A DNA stretch of 64,000 nt from Brevundimonas sp. Root608 (GTDB taxonomy: Bacteria; Pseudomonadota; Alphaproteobacteria; Caulobacterales; Caulobacteraceae). Below, one piece after another: positions 8,910 through 18,378 of this stretch (positions within the stretch are counted from its first letter, which is position 1; each line of letters opens with the position of its first letter). The notes beneath the pieces are model-generated. The model was not told the DNA's origin. It saw only the letters and a program-made list of their open reading frames with translations, and made no database searches. A program made the position numbers and the translations under genes. The stretch lies in contig NZ_LMGT01000009.1 in the NCBI RefSeq assembly GCF_001427825.1, forward strand, positions 88,528-152,527. Reading direction: 5' to 3'.

Positions 8910-9665
8910 TCAGCCGACCAGCGCCGCCCGCTCCTCGGCGGTCAGCATCCGCCATTTGCCCTCGGGCAGATTGTCCAGTTTCAGTGGCCCGATCCGTACA
9001 CGGATCAAATCCACAACCTCCAGATCCACCATCTCGCACATCCGCCGGATCTGCCGGTTGCGACCCTCGCGCAGGATGAATTTCAGCCGGAAGGACTCCA
9101 TCCGGCTGACGTAGGCGGGCTTCAGCTGACGCCCGTCCAGCATCAGGCCGTGGCGCAGGATCTTCAGCTTCTTCTCGGTCACGTCGCCGGCGACGCGGAC
9201 CAGATATTCCTTGTCCAGATCGGATTGCGGCCCGATCACCGCCTTGGCCACCACCCCGTCCGACGACAGCAGCAGCAGGCCCCGCGAATCCTCATCCAGC
9301 CGGCCGATCGGGGGCAGGGAGGCGTCCTCGGGCGGGACCGCGCCCTCGCCGACCCGGTTGGCCTCGGTGATCAGCCGCACCGCCGGGATCTTGTCCGGCT
9401 CCGGCTGGCCCGAGACGTACCCCAGCGGCTTGTGCATGACGATGGTCACGCCCTCGGCCAGGGCCGCCGTCGCCCGGTCGTTCAGCGTCAGCGTCTGTCC
9501 GGTTTCCAGCTTGCGGCCCGCGTCGGTCACCACCTCGCCGTCGACCGAGACGAGGCCGTCGGCGATCAGGGCGTCGGCCTCGCGCCGCGAGCAGACGCCG
9601 GTCTGGCCCAGCCATTTGTTGATCCGGACCGGCTCGGGGCCGTCATAGGTGCGGGAAAACGCCAT
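8910..9665 (-). CDS. RluF-like 23S rRNA pseudouridine synthase
   Basis: A 251-residue enzyme with an N-terminal S4 RNA-binding domain (about 13-60, RINKWLGQTGVCSRREADAL) and a RsuA/RluB/RluE/RluF-type catalytic domain. The motif GRLDEDSRGLLLLSSDG contains the catalytic Asp124. KEYLVRVAG and REGRNRQIRRMCEMVDLEV resemble the RluF group (U2604 in E. coli 23S rRNA). Length fits the family. The exact target uridine is inferred from similarity and could be that of RluB or RluE. Confidence 0.88.
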   Translation of the reverse strand: MAFSRTYDGPEPVRINKWLGQTGVCSRREADALIADGLVSVDGEVVTDAGRKLETGQTLTLNDRATAALAEGVTIVMHKPLGYVSGQPEPDKIPAVRLITEANRVGEGAVPPEDASLPPIGRLDEDSRGLLLLSSDGVVAKAVIGPQSDLDKEYLVRVAGDVTEKKLKILRHGLMLDGRQLKPAYVSRMESFRLKFILREGRNRQIRRMCEMVDLEVVDLIRVRIGPLKLDNLPEGKWRMLTAEERAALVG

Positions 9666-9707
9666 GCGGGTCCGTAGCCGCAGGGCGAAGCCGGGTCCAG
9701 CCGCCGA

Positions 9708-10223
9708 TCAGCCGCCGAGGGCGGCGGCTATGGCGGCTCGCGCGACCTCGTCGTCCTGCGCCGAGGATGCGCCAGAGACGCCGATGGCTCCGACCACCCG
9801 GCCGTCGACCACGATCGGTACGCCGCCGGCGACGGGCACGATCCCGTCGATGGCCAGCAGGGCGATGCGCCCTGCGGCCAGCCGCTCCTCCGCCGAGGCG
9901 GAGGCGGTGCGGAACCGGGCCGCGGACCGGGCCTTGGCCTGGGCGACAGTGATCGAGCCGTACTGGACGTCGTCCATCCGCCCGAAGGCCACCAGCTCCC
10001 CCGATGGCTCGACCACGGCGATGGCCAGGCGGAAACCGCGGGCGCGGCCCGCCTCGACGGCGCGATCGATCAGCGCCTGCGCCGCCTCCAGCCCGATCGG
10101 CGCGCCATAGGGCGGAGCCGGAGCCGGAGCCGGAGCAGCGGCCGGCGCGGCCGTCGGCGGCGTCTGCCCCCACGCCGGAGCCGCGGTGGCCAGAACAGCC
10201 AGAACAAGGAGGAGACGTTTCAT
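9708..10223 (-). CDS. Exported GlcG/HbpS-family (DUF336) protein
   Basis: A 171-residue protein with a signal peptide (MKRLLLVLAVLATAAPAWG, cleavage after AWG), an Ala-Pro linker of about 25 residues, and a DUF336 domain: LEAAQALIDRAVEAGRARGF, then VVEPSGELVAFGRMD and GGVPIVVDGRVVGAIGVSG. Family members include haem-binding HbpS and GlcG; a haem or small-ligand role is only a family inference. The linker is encoded by a short gccgga microsatellite near 10110-10140. It lies 42 bases upstream of the pseudouridine synthase on the same strand. Confidence 0.83.
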   Translation of the reverse strand: MKRLLLVLAVLATAAPAWGQTPPTAAPAAAPAPAPAPPYGAPIGLEAAQALIDRAVEAGRARGFRLAIAVVEPSGELVAFGRMDDVQYGSITVAQAKARSAARFRTASASAEERLAAGRIALLAIDGIVPVAGGVPIVVDGRVVGAIGVSGASSAQDDEVARAAIAAALGG

Positions 10224-10298
10224 GTCGGCGCTTTCGATCAGGTTCAGCCAAGCTTGGGGTCGATGCCCTCACATCTCCGCCGGAAGCACAAGGGCCGG

Positions 10299-10931
10299 TC
10301 AGACCCGCCGGAACAACAGCATCAGATTGTTCGCCGGCATCTCGACCCGCCGTGTCAGAGCCAGCCCTTCCACCTTCGCCGCCGCCGCAACCTCGTCCCG
10401 GTCTCTCAGTCCCCAAGCCGGATGGCGGGCTTTCAGGCTCTCGTCGAAGGCCGCGTTCGACGCCGCCAGCGGCATCTCCGGCTCGCGATACGGCCCGTAC
10501 AGGACCAGCAGGCCGCCGACGGCCAGCCGGCTCCCGGCCAGCGCCATCAGCCCCTCCGTCGCCGCCCAGGGGCTGATGTGGATCATGTTTATGCAGACCA
10601 CGACCCGCAGCGGTCCCTCCGGCCAGGTTGCGGGGTCCAGCACGTCCAGCGCCAGCGGCGCGCGCAGATTGGGCAGGCCCGCCCCCGCGGCCCAGGCCGC
10701 GATGCTGGCCCGGGCCTCGACCGACGGATCGCTGGGCGTCCAGTCCAGGCCGGGCAGGGCCCCGGCGAAGGCCACGGCGTGTTCGCCCGAACCCGCCGCG
10801 ATCTCCAGCACCCGTCCCCGGGCCGGCAGATGGGCCCGCAGAATCTGCAGGATCGGCCCGGTGTTCCGCGCGACGGCGGGCGAGGCGAGGGCGCCGGAGG
10901 GAGTCGGGGAAACGGAGTCCATCGTCTGCAT
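10299..10931 (-). CDS. DUF938 SAM-dependent methyltransferase-like protein
   Basis: A 210-residue protein of the DUF938 family, a class I methyltransferase fold. SPAVARNTGPILQIL precedes motif I, VLEIAAGSGEHAVAFA (near residues 41-56). WTPSDPS follows as motif II and CINMIHISPW is the conserved family core. Start ATG 10931. It is divergent from the PEP carboxykinase gene. Substrate unknown. Confidence 0.87.
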   Translation of the reverse strand: MQTMDSVSPTPSGALASPAVARNTGPILQILRAHLPARGRVLEIAAGSGEHAVAFAGALPGLDWTPSDPSVEARASIAAWAAGAGLPNLRAPLALDVLDPATWPEGPLRVVVCINMIHISPWAATEGLMALAGSRLAVGGLLVLYGPYREPEMPLAASNAAFDESLKARHPAWGLRDRDEVAAAAKVEGLALTRRVEMPANNLMLLFRRV

Positions 10932-11138
10932 GCCTGTCCGGATACTCCGCGCGGCCGCCCGCAGGGAACGGAAATATGCAGGGGCAGCCGGGCGTTCGGC
11001 CTGCGAGAGGTTGAAACGTGCATCGGTTGACGCGGCGTCCGCTTCGGTGTCATTCCGGCTGAAACATTGCGTGATGAGCCACGCAAGGGAAGAGCCACGG
11101 CGGCGTCAGATCGCCGGGCGACGTTCAGGAGAGTGCGC

Positions 11139-12983
11139 GTGACGGACACCATTCCCGGCCTGCATCCGGCCCCCACCAACCACGCCGGCCTGGTCGCCTG
11201 GGTCGGGCAGATCGCCGCCCTGACGAAGCCGGCGCGCGTCCACTGGTGCGACGGCTCGGAGGCCGAAAAGGCCGCCATCGTCGCCGACCTGATCGGCAAG
11301 GGCACGCTGCGCGAGCTCGACCAGACCAAACGCCCCGGCTGCTACTACGCCGCCTCGGACCCGAAGGACGTGGCCCGCGTCGAGAGCCGCACCTTCATCT
11401 GCTCGGCCAACCAGATCGACGCCGGCCCGACCAACAACTGGTCTGACCCGGTCGAGATGCGCGCGCGGCTCAACGGCCTGTTCGACGGCTGCATGGCCGG
11501 CCGGACGATGTACGTCGTGCCCTTCTCCATGGGCCCGCTGGGCTCGAAGATCAGCGCCCTCGGCGTCGAGATCACCGACAGCGGCTATGTCGCCGTGTCG
11601 ATGGGCATCATGACCCGCATGGGCCAGCCGGCGCTGGACGTGCTGGGCGATGACGGCGTCTTCGTGCCCGCCGTCCACACCCTGGGCGCGCCCCTGGCGG
11701 AGGGTCAGGCCGACGTGCCGTGGCCCTGCAACGACGACAAGTGGATCGTCCACTATCCCGAGACCCGCGAGATCTGGTCCTATGGCTCCGGCTATGGCGG
11801 CAACGCCCTGCTGGGCAAGAAATGCTACGCCCTGCGCATCGCCTCGGTCATGGCCCGCGACGAGGGCTGGCTGGCCGAGCACATGCTGATCCTCAAGCTG
11901 ACCGATCCGAAGGGCCGCGCCAAATACGTCGCCGCCGCCTTCCCCTCGGCCTGCGGCAAGACCAACCTGGCCATGCTCCAGCCGACCATCCCCGGCTGGA
12001 AGGCCGAAACCATCGGCGACGACATCGCCTGGATGCGCTTCGGCGACGACGGCCGCCTGTACGCCGTGAACCCGGAGGCCGGGTTCTTCGGCGTCGCTCC
12101 CGGCACCAGCCGCAACACCAACGGCAACGCCCTGGCGACGATGGCGACCAACACCGTCTTCACCAACACCGCCCTGACCCATGACAACGACGTCTGGTGG
12201 GAAGGCCTGTCCAGGGAGGCGCCCGAGGGCCTGACGAACTGGAAAGGCGCCGCCCATGACGCCGCGTCCGGCGAGCCGGCCGCGCATCCGAACGCGCGCT
12301 TCGCCGCCCCGGCCAGCCAGTGCCCGACCATCGCGCCGGAATGGGAAGATCCCCGGGGCGTGCCCATCGACGCCATCCTGTTCGGCGGCCGCCGCGCCTC
12401 GGCCGTGCCGCTGGTGACCGAGGCCTTCGACTGGGAGCACGGCGTCTTCATGGGCTCCTCGGTGGCCTCGGAAGGCACCGCCGCGGCCGAGAACGCCATC
12501 GGGACCCTGCGCCGCGATCCCTTCGCCATGCTGCCGTTCTGCGGCTACAACATGGGCGACTATTTCGCCCACTGGCTGTCGATGGCCGGGAAGACCGAGG
12601 CGGCGAACCTGCCGCGCCTCTACTTCGTCAACTGGTTCCGCAAGAACGAGGACGGCCAATTCGTCTGGCCGGGCTTCGGCGACAACGCCCGCGTCCTGAA
12701 GTGGATTTCGGAACGCCTGGACGGCGAGGCCGCGGCCGTCGATACGCCGGTCGGCCGTGTGCCGACGCGCGAGGCGCTGGATCTGACGGGCCTGACGCTT
12801 TCGGACGCCGACCTGTCGATCCTGCTCGACGTCGATGCCGAGGTCTGGGCCGAGGAGGCCTCGCTGATCCCGGATTTCTACGCCCAGTTCGGCGACCGCC
12901 TGCCGCAGGCCCTGTGGGACCAGCACGAGGCTCTCACCGCTCGCATTGACGCGAACCGCGCCGCCGCGATTGCTGCGGAGTAG
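11139..12983 (+). CDS. pckG: Phosphoenolpyruvate carboxykinase (GTP)
   Basis: A 614-residue GTP-type PEPCK, converting oxaloacetate and GTP to PEP, GDP and CO2 in the first step of gluconeogenesis. Visible motifs are [16 protein letters not shown], the P-loop [13 protein letters not shown] (near residue 268), the adjacent IGDDIAWM Mn/nucleotide segment and [14 protein letters not shown]. This is unrelated in sequence to the ATP-type PckA of many other alphaproteobacteria. GTG 11139 is chosen because AGGAGAG lies at 11127-11133 and the protein then begins at the family's usual point; an in-frame ATG at 11067 would add 24 unconserved residues. Confidence 0.95.
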   Translation: MTDTIPGLHPAPTNHAGLVAWVGQIAALTKPARVHWCDGSEAEKAAIVADLIGKGTLRELDQTKRPGCYYAASDPKDVARVESRTFICSANQIDAGPTNNWSDPVEMRARLNGLFDGCMAGRTMYVVPFSMGPLGSKISALGVEITDSGYVAVSMGIMTRMGQPALDVLGDDGVFVPAVHTLGAPLAEGQADVPWPCNDDKWIVHYPETREIWSYGSGYGGNALLGKKCYALRIASVMARDEGWLAEHMLILKLTDPKGRAKYVAAAFPSACGKTNLAMLQPTIPGWKAETIGDDIAWMRFGDDGRLYAVNPEAGFFGVAPGTSRNTNGNALATMATNTVFTNTALTHDNDVWWEGLSREAPEGLTNWKGAAHDAASGEPAAHPNARFAAPASQCPTIAPEWEDPRGVPIDAILFGGRRASAVPLVTEAFDWEHGVFMGSSVASEGTAAAENAIGTLRRDPFAMLPFCGYNMGDYFAHWLSMAGKTEAANLPRLYFVNWFRKNEDGQFVWPGFGDNARVLKWISERLDGEAAAVDTPVGRVPTREALDLTGLTLSDADLSILLDVDAEVWAEEASLIPDFYAQFGDRLPQALWDQHEALTARIDANRAAAIAAE

Positions 12984-12985
12984 GC

Positions 12986-14032
12986 TTGCATTCCAGTCGC
13001 GGGGGGTCGATCTGGTCGCCCGTGACTTCTTCCCCGGATGTAATCGTCATCGGCGCCGGCGTGCTCGGCCTGTGTTCGGCCGCCGAGCTGGGCGCGCGGG
13101 GGCATGCCGTCACCGTCATCGACCCCGGCGGCCCCAATGCCAGCTCCGCCGCCGCCGGCATGATCGCCCCGGCGCTGGAAAGCCTGTCTGACGACTCCAC
13201 GCCCGAGCGGGCCGCCTTGCTGAAGCGCGCCCGCGACCGGTGGCCGGGCTTCGCCGAGACCTTTGGCCTGACCCTGCATCGCGACGGCGTCGACTGGCGC
13301 GGTCCCGACATCCCCGCAGCCCTCACGCGCCTGGCCGCCATGGGCTTCGCCGCCAGCCGCAGCCCCGCGGGACTGACCTCGCCCGAGGACTGGCGCGTCG
13401 AGGTGGCGACCGCCCTCAAGGCGCTCGCCCGCGCCCCCGGCGTCACCGTCATTCGCTCTTCCGTGGCGCGCCTGTCCGCCGATGCGCGTCGCTGGAGGGT
13501 CGAGGCCGAGGACGGGCGGACATGGTTCGCGCCGACGGTCGTGCTCGCCACGGGCGTCGCGGCCCCGCTTCCGGGCTTGCCCGAGCGGGCCGCCGCCGCC
13601 GTCGCCGCCGTCGAACCCTTTCGCGGCCAACTGACGCCGGTTTCCGCTCCCCCGCCGCCGCGGACGCTGCGGACTCCCGACCTCTATATCGTCCCCGCCG
13701 CCGGGGGCGTGGTCATCGGGGCCACCATGGAGCGGGGGCGCCGGGATATCGAACCGGACCTGGCCGAGTCGGCGCGCCGCGTGACGGCAGGCCTGGCCCT
13801 GCTTGGCGCCGCAGGCGAGGCCGGGTCGCCACGGGTGGGGGTCCGGGGCGCTTCGCCGGACGGCCTGCCGCTGGCCGGTTCCGCCGGCGAGCCAGGCCTC
13901 CACCTGGCCCTGGCCCCGTTCCGCAACGGCTGGCTGCTGGGGCCGCTGGTCGCCCAGGTCGTCGCCGACGGGGTCGAGGGCAGGGCGCCCGTGGCGGACG
14001 CCGCCGCCCTCGACCCGCTCAGGTTCGCCTGA
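12986..14032 (+). CDS. FAD-dependent oxidoreductase (DAO/ThiO-like)
   Basis: A protein of up to 348 residues with the DAO fold. The dinucleotide motif DVIVIGAGVLGLCSAAELG is near the N-terminus, FAPTVVLATGVAAP is the second FAD segment, and GVRGASPDGLPLAG is the C-terminal FAD contact. It resembles glycine oxidase ThiO or D-amino-acid dehydrogenases; no thiamine genes are nearby to decide. The start is ambiguous: TTG 12986 has GGAG at 12977-12980, while GTG 13022 begins closer to the fold. It follows pckG by two bases and ends directly against the convergent TonB-like gene. Confidence 0.82.
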   Translation: MHSSRGGSIWSPVTSSPDVIVIGAGVLGLCSAAELGARGHAVTVIDPGGPNASSAAAGMIAPALESLSDDSTPERAALLKRARDRWPGFAETFGLTLHRDGVDWRGPDIPAALTRLAAMGFAASRSPAGLTSPEDWRVEVATALKALARAPGVTVIRSSVARLSADARRWRVEAEDGRTWFAPTVVLATGVAAPLPGLPERAAAAVAAVEPFRGQLTPVSAPPPPRTLRTPDLYIVPAAGGVVIGATMERGRRDIEPDLAESARRVTAGLALLGAAGEAGSPRVGVRGASPDGLPLAGSAGEPGLHLALAPFRNGWLLGPLVAQVVADGVEGRAPVADAAALDPLRFA

Positions 14033-14758
14033 TCAGTCTTCCGGCAGGGTGAAGCGCAGGTTGATGCTGACCCGCGACCCCTCCGCCGCGCCGTCCACGG
14101 TGCGCGGGTTGACCCGGAAATGGCGCGACAGGCTCCGCGCCGCGCCACCGAACCCGTAGCCGGGCGTCTCACGCGTGACGCTGCAGTCCGTCACCGCTCC
14201 CGTGGGCAGGACCAGACAGTTCAGCGAGGCCGAGCCTTCGACCTCCGCCTGGAGCGCCCGCTTCGGATAGGCTTCCATCATCTGGGCGGCGGACGGCTGG
14301 CGCGACCAGCTGGGGTTCCGGATCAACGGCGCGGGCGTGTCCACCGGTTCGGCGGAAGGGCTGTCAGGCACGACAATGTCGACGGGCCTGTCCATCGTGA
14401 ACACTGTCGTATCGCCGACTGGCTTGTCGGTTGAGGCCGTCGGCAGGGTCTCGACCGGCGTCGTGGGAATCGGTGTGTCGTTGACGTTGGGGTTCGGCGC
14501 CGGAGGGGTCTTCGCCTCGACCGGCTTCGGAGGAGGAGGCGACCGCCGGAAGATCACTTCGATGGGCTTTCTCTCAGTCGGGACGGCCACGGCCGGCATC
14601 TCGAACCGCTGATAGTAGAGGGCGACTCCCAATCCGGCGTGAGCCGCCACCACGATCCCCGTTGCGATCCAGGTCGCGCGGGAAAACCGGGGTCGTCTGC
14701 GTTCGTTGAAATCGAGCGGATGCACCAGTCCGGGTCCGCCAGCGGTCGTCATCATCAT
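14033..14758 (-). CDS. TonB-family energy transducer
   Basis: A 241-residue protein with a short cytoplasmic tail, one membrane helix (about 29-47, WIATGIVVAAHAGLGVALYY), a proline-rich periplasmic stretch (PPPPKPVEAKTPPAPNPNV) and a C-terminal TonB domain (YPKRALQAEVEGSASLNCLV to the final beta strand INLRFTL). TonB proteins couple the ExbBD proton motor to outer-membrane receptors. No exbB or exbD is adjacent, so the motor must be encoded elsewhere. ATG 14758 has GGGAG eight bases upstream. Which receptor it serves is unknown; one TonB-dependent receptor is at 36409. Confidence 0.87.
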   Translation of the reverse strand: MMMTTAGGPGLVHPLDFNERRRPRFSRATWIATGIVVAAHAGLGVALYYQRFEMPAVAVPTERKPIEVIFRRSPPPPKPVEAKTPPAPNPNVNDTPIPTTPVETLPTASTDKPVGDTTVFTMDRPVDIVVPDSPSAEPVDTPAPLIRNPSWSRQPSAAQMMEAYPKRALQAEVEGSASLNCLVLPTGAVTDCSVTRETPGYGFGGAARSLSRHFRVNPRTVDGAAEGSRVSINLRFTLPED

Positions 14759-14914
14759 GGCCGTCACTCCCTGTCTCTCGCCGTCCCCACAGCGTCCCAC
14801 GGGGAAGTTGAGCGCTGGTCTTGCGGCAAGTTTTGGACGAGCGTGGCCATGGAAACGCCACCGGACCGCGCACCACCGGCCAGGGTTAAGGGACTGTGGA
14901 CGTTAATCCTGGCG

Positions 14915-14929
14915 TTAGGATTTGATTAA
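14915..14929 (+). promoter_or_regulatory. CtrA-like box upstream of the lytic transglycosylase
   Basis: TTAG-GATTTGA-TTAA matches the CtrA consensus TTAA-N7-TTAA with one mismatch, 25 bases before the ATG at 14955. Another TTAA lies just upstream (14903-14906). CtrA is the master cell-cycle regulator of Caulobacterales; binding here is inferred. Confidence 0.6.
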
Positions 14930-14954
14930 CCACGGTCCCCCAGCCTCGTGACTC

Positions 14955-15752
14955 ATGAACATCGGAGCGATTCCTTCCTCTGGCGGAGTCGAGGCGGCCA
15001 TCCGGCGCGCCTCGAACGCCACTGGCGTGGACGCCGATTTCCTGGTCCGGACGGCCCGCCGCGAAAGCGCGATGAACCCGTCGGCCAAGGCCCGGACGTC
15101 ATCGGCCGCCGGCCTGTTCCAGTTCATCGAACAGACCTGGCTGGGTACGGTGAAGGCGCACGGCGCCAAGCACGGCTACGGCCAGTACGCCGACCTGATC
15201 TATCGTGGCGGCGACGGCCGCTGGCGCGTCGAGGGCTCGGCCCGCAACGTGGTGCTGGACCTTCGCTTCGATCCCCAGGCAGCCTCGACCATGGCGGCCG
15301 AGCTGACCGCCTCCAACGCCGCCTATCTTCGCGGCCGGTCGGGCCGTGAGCCGGGGGCCGGGGACCTCTACGCCGCTCACTTTCTCGGACCGGCGGGCGC
15401 CGCCCAGCTGATGGACGCCATGGACCGGCGGCCTGGAAGTCCCGCGGCGGCCATCTTCCCCGAGGCCGCGTCGGCCAACCGGTCGATCTTCTATCGCGAC
15501 GGCCGGCCGGCGACGGTGGCCGAGGTTCACGCCAATCTGCAGCGCAGCGCCGGCGACGGGGCGCCGGCGGCCGCTTCCGGTTCCGGTCAGACGGCCCCCG
15601 ATCTGACCGAGCGGGACCAGATGCTCGCCGCTCGTCTGGATCGGCTCAAACAGGATCAGAGCCTGCTGGCCTTGCTGCTGGGACAGGACGGCGAGGGCAA
15701 GAACGGCGGTTTCGGCGGCGCTTTCGGGCCGGAGGCGGAGACGCGCATCTGA
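14955..15752 (+). CDS. SLT-type lytic transglycosylase
   Basis: A 265-residue protein whose first 150 residues read as a transglycosylase SLT domain. The catalytic Glu37 is in RTARRESAMNPSAKA, followed by SSAAGLFQFIEQTWL. It should cleave peptidoglycan glycan strands. No signal peptide is visible (the N-terminus MNIGAIPSSGGVEAA is not hydrophobic), which is odd for a wall enzyme and suggests export by a flagellar or other specialised system. The C-terminal 90 residues look disordered with a short helix. A CtrA-like box lies upstream, fitting enzymes that open the wall for polar pili or flagella, such as PleA in Caulobacter; equivalence to PleA is not established. Confidence 0.85.
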   Translation: MNIGAIPSSGGVEAAIRRASNATGVDADFLVRTARRESAMNPSAKARTSSAAGLFQFIEQTWLGTVKAHGAKHGYGQYADLIYRGGDGRWRVEGSARNVVLDLRFDPQAASTMAAELTASNAAYLRGRSGREPGAGDLYAAHFLGPAGAAQLMDAMDRRPGSPAAAIFPEAASANRSIFYRDGRPATVAEVHANLQRSAGDGAPAAASGSGQTAPDLTERDQMLAARLDRLKQDQSLLALLLGQDGEGKNGGFGGAFGPEAETRI

Positions 15753-15770
15753 TCGCGAATCCGGTGATGG

Positions 15771-15785
15771 TAAACCGCCCGTTAG
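15771..15785 (+). promoter_or_regulatory. Weak CtrA-like box upstream of DUF2336 gene
   Basis: TAAA-CCGCCCG-TTAG has the N7 spacing of CtrA sites but mismatches in both half-sites. It is listed because two better boxes occur nearby at related genes. It lies 43 bases before ATG 15828. Confidence 0.3.
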
Positions 15786-15827
15786 GGATGACGGGTTGAT
15801 GTTGCCCGGCAACTGCCTGGATCGCCC

Positions 15828-16970
15828 ATGACCGCCTATCGCGCCCGTCTGACCGAAATCGACATCCATCGCCTGATCAAGGCGACCGATGAGGACGAGC
15901 GCGCGGCTGCGGCCCACAAGCTGTGCCGCAGCATGGACAAGGCCCCCCTCGGCGAGGACGACCGGGCGGCGGCGCAGAAGATCCTGCGCATGCTGTCCCA
16001 GGACGCGGCCGAACTGGTCCGCCGGGCCATGGCGGTGACGCTGAAGGCCTCGGACCTGATTCCCCGCGATGTGGCGCGGCGCATGGCGGCCGACGTGGAC
16101 AGCGTGGCCCTGCCGATGATCAATTTTTCGCCCGTCTTCACCGACGAGGACCTGATCGAGATCGTACGGGCCGGGTCGGCCGTCCGGCAGGTGGCTGTCG
16201 CCAGCCGTCCGAAGGTCGGCCGGGACGTGGCCGGGGCGGTGGCTGAAGTGGGCTGCGAACAGGCCGTGCGGGCACTGGCGGCGAACGACAACGCCGATGT
16301 GGCCGAAGCCGCCCTGGGGCGCTGCATCGACCGGTTTGGGGCCTCGCCCGAGATCGTGGCGGCCATCGCCTGGCGTCAGGTGCTGCCGTTGACGGTGACC
16401 GAGCGACTGGTCGAGCTGGCCTCCGACGCGGTGCGGGAACACCTGGTCACCCGCCATGCCGTCGCGCCGGAGACGGCGATCCGCCTTTCCGCCTTCGCGC
16501 GTGAGCGGGCCACGGTCGATCTGGTCGATCAGGCGGCGAGCCATGCGGACCTGCCGCTGTTCGTGGCCAGTCTGAACGCCCGCCGCACCCTGACCCCGTC
16601 GCTGCTGCTTCGCGCGCTGGCCCGGGGGCAGATGACCCTGTTCGAGCACGGCGTGGCCGAACTCGCCGGAACCCCGCTGGCTCGCGCATCGCTGATGATC
16701 CATGACGCCGGCCCGCTCGGTCTCAAGGCCGTCTATGATCGCGCAGGCCTGCCGCCGCGTCTGTTTCAGGCTTTCCGCGCCGGGGTCGACACCTGGCGCC
16801 AGCTTCAGGCCGAGGGGGTGGATACGTCGGGCGACGACTTCCGTCACCGGATGCTGGAACGGTTCCTGACCCAGCGGCCGAACGCGCCGCGAGAGGATCT
16901 GGCCTATCTGATGGAGCGGCTGGACCACGATCCGCTGCCCGCCAAGGCCCGGCTCACCGCCGCCGCCTGA
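15828..16970 (+). CDS. DUF2336 domain protein (first of two)
   Basis: A 380-residue, all-helical protein with HEAT-like repeats in the DUF2336 pattern: VFTDEDLIEIVRAGSAVRQ, AVASRPKVGRDVAGAV, and the later RARLTPSLLLRAL-like segment (TPSLLLRALARGQMTLFEHG). The family is common in Caulobacterales and Rhizobiales and has no established biochemical function. It lies 75 bases after the lytic transglycosylase and ends at a strong hairpin. A second DUF2336 gene is 1.4 kb away on the other strand; the two are paralogous in layout but not close in sequence. Confidence 0.85.
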   Translation: MTAYRARLTEIDIHRLIKATDEDERAAAAHKLCRSMDKAPLGEDDRAAAQKILRMLSQDAAELVRRAMAVTLKASDLIPRDVARRMAADVDSVALPMINFSPVFTDEDLIEIVRAGSAVRQVAVASRPKVGRDVAGAVAEVGCEQAVRALAANDNADVAEAALGRCIDRFGASPEIVAAIAWRQVLPLTVTERLVELASDAVREHLVTRHAVAPETAIRLSAFARERATVDLVDQAASHADLPLFVASLNARRTLTPSLLLRALARGQMTLFEHGVAELAGTPLARASLMIHDAGPLGLKAVYDRAGLPPRLFQAFRAGVDTWRQLQAEGVDTSGDDFRHRMLERFLTQRPNAPREDLAYLMERLDHDPLPAKARLTAAA

Positions 16971-16976
16971 CGGCAG

Positions 16977-17001
16977 AACGCCCGCCGGTCAGGCGGGCGT
17001 T
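16977..17001. terminator. Bidirectional terminator-like hairpin
   Basis: AACGCCCGCC (16977-16986) and GGCGGGCGTT (16992-17001) form a perfect 10-bp stem with a five-base loop, between the convergent DUF2336 and Hpt genes. The AA/TT ends give short U-runs in both directions. Confidence 0.7.
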
Positions 17002-17023
17002 GACTTCGGCCGGAACGGGCCGG

Positions 17024-17500
17024 TCAGCCCAGGTGTTCGGCGACGCGGGCTTCGAGGGTTTCGGCCAGGACCCGGCCGACCGGGTGGTCGTCGGTCTGGA
17101 TCTGGTCGCGCACGACAGCCTTGATGGCGTCGATGTGGGCGTCAAGGATGACGACCGGGGCGGCCATGCGTTTGACCGGGTCGTCCATCATCCGGCAAAG
17201 CGAGCCCGCCAGACGGGTCACCAGCGGATACTGATAGGTCGTGCCAAGGCCCTTCAGGTCGTGGGCGCGGAAATACAGCGCCTCGGCGGTCTGGGGGTTG
17301 TAGCCTTCACGGCGGATGTCGGCCTGGGCGCTGTCCAGCTTGACGATCTCGTCCTGCAGCCACTGGCCGAACTGGGACGACATGGCCTTGAGAGCGGCTT
17401 CCGCCTTGGCGATGGCCCCGGCGTCGATTCCGCCAAAGGCTCCGCCGACCTTCATGCGAAGGGTGTTCGGCGGACGAATGACCTGGGCCGGGTTGCTCAC
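17024..17500 (-). CDS. Stand-alone histidine phosphotransfer (Hpt) protein
   Basis: A 158-residue protein with an Hpt domain. The phospho-accepting His80 is in LYFRAHDLKGLGTTY, followed by VTRLAGSLCRMMDD. The N-terminal 35 residues look flexible. The domain has no kinase or receiver attached, so it should relay phosphate between separate proteins. GTG 17500 is preferred since AGGAG lies six bases upstream. It is the last gene after DUF2336 and nadK on the same strand. The partner kinase and regulator are not in the cluster. Confidence 0.85.
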   Translation of the reverse strand: MSNPAQVIRPPNTLRMKVGGAFGGIDAGAIAKAEAALKAMSSQFGQWLQDEIVKLDSAQADIRREGYNPQTAEALYFRAHDLKGLGTTYQYPLVTRLAGSLCRMMDDPVKRMAAPVVILDAHIDAIKAVVRDQIQTDDHPVGRVLAETLEARVAEHLG

Positions 17501-17564
17501 GGCGGACTCCTGAAGTGGATTGGCGGCAGTCTGGGCCTCTGTCCCTAAAAAACCGTGCACGGCC

Positions 17565-18347
17565 TCAGGAGGCGAATTGTTCGGCCAGCACCCGCTCCTC
17601 GAACGATCGTCCGGCGTCGAACAACATGGTCAGGGCGATATCGCGGCGTTCCCGGACCTCGACGCGCGCGACGCGGCGGACCTCGAAACTGTCGGCGGTG
17701 GCGCTGACCGGCCTCTTGTCCGCCTCCAGCACCTCGAAACAGACCTTGGCCTGATGCGGGAGCAGGGCCCCCCGCCACCGACGCGGGCGGAAGGCGCTGA
17801 TGGGAGTCAGGGCCAGCACCCGCGAATCCAGCGGGATAATCGGGCCGTGCGCCGAAAGGTTATAGGCCGTCGATCCGGCCGCCGTGGACAGCAGGCAGCC
17901 GTCGCAGGACAGCTCCTCCAGGCGCACGCGACCGTCGACGCTGATGCGCAGCTTGGCGCTCTGACGGGTCTGTCGAAGCAGGGAAACCTCGTTGATGGCC
18001 AGCCCGCTGTGGACCTGGCCGGCTTCGGTCCAGGCGTCCATTTGCAGGGGGTGGATCACCGCCCGCCCGGCGCCCGCCAGTCGTTCCCGCAGCCCTTCCT
18101 CGCCATAGTCGTTCATCAGGAAACCGACGGATCCCCGGTTCATCCCGAACACGGGGATGCGCCGGTCCATGACCGTATGCAGGGTTTCCAGCATGAAGCC
18201 GTCGCCGCCCAGGGCGACGATGACCTCGGCCTGGTCGGGCTCGACGGAGCCATAGAGGGACGCCAGCCGTTCCCGGGCGGCCTGCGCCTCGGGTCGGTCC
18301 GAGGCCACGAAGGCCAGGCGCAGGTCCGGATCGGGGAGTTCGCTCAC
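17565..18347 (-). CDS. nadK: NAD kinase
   Basis: A 260-residue enzyme phosphorylating NAD to NADP. Motifs present: [15 protein letters not shown] (GGDG with the catalytic Asp), the NEVSLLR segment and [20 protein letters not shown]. It is the short alphaproteobacterial form, beginning near [16 protein letters not shown] 18347 is chosen because it places the start just before that conserved beginning; TTG 18359 would add four residues. It lies 31 bases downstream of the DUF2336 gene and 64 bases upstream of the Hpt gene, in one probable operon. Confidence 0.94.
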   Translation of the reverse strand: MSELPDPDLRLAFVASDRPEAQAARERLASLYGSVEPDQAEVIVALGGDGFMLETLHTVMDRRIPVFGMNRGSVGFLMNDYGEEGLRERLAGAGRAVIHPLQMDAWTEAGQVHSGLAINEVSLLRQTRQSAKLRISVDGRVRLEELSCDGCLLSTAAGSTAYNLSAHGPIIPLDSRVLALTPISAFRPRRWRGALLPHQAKVCFEVLEADKRPVSATADSFEVRRVARVEVRERRDIALTMLFDAGRSFEERVLAEQFAS

Positions 18348-18378
18348 CCGCCCACGCAAGCCGAGCCGGCCGGCGAAG

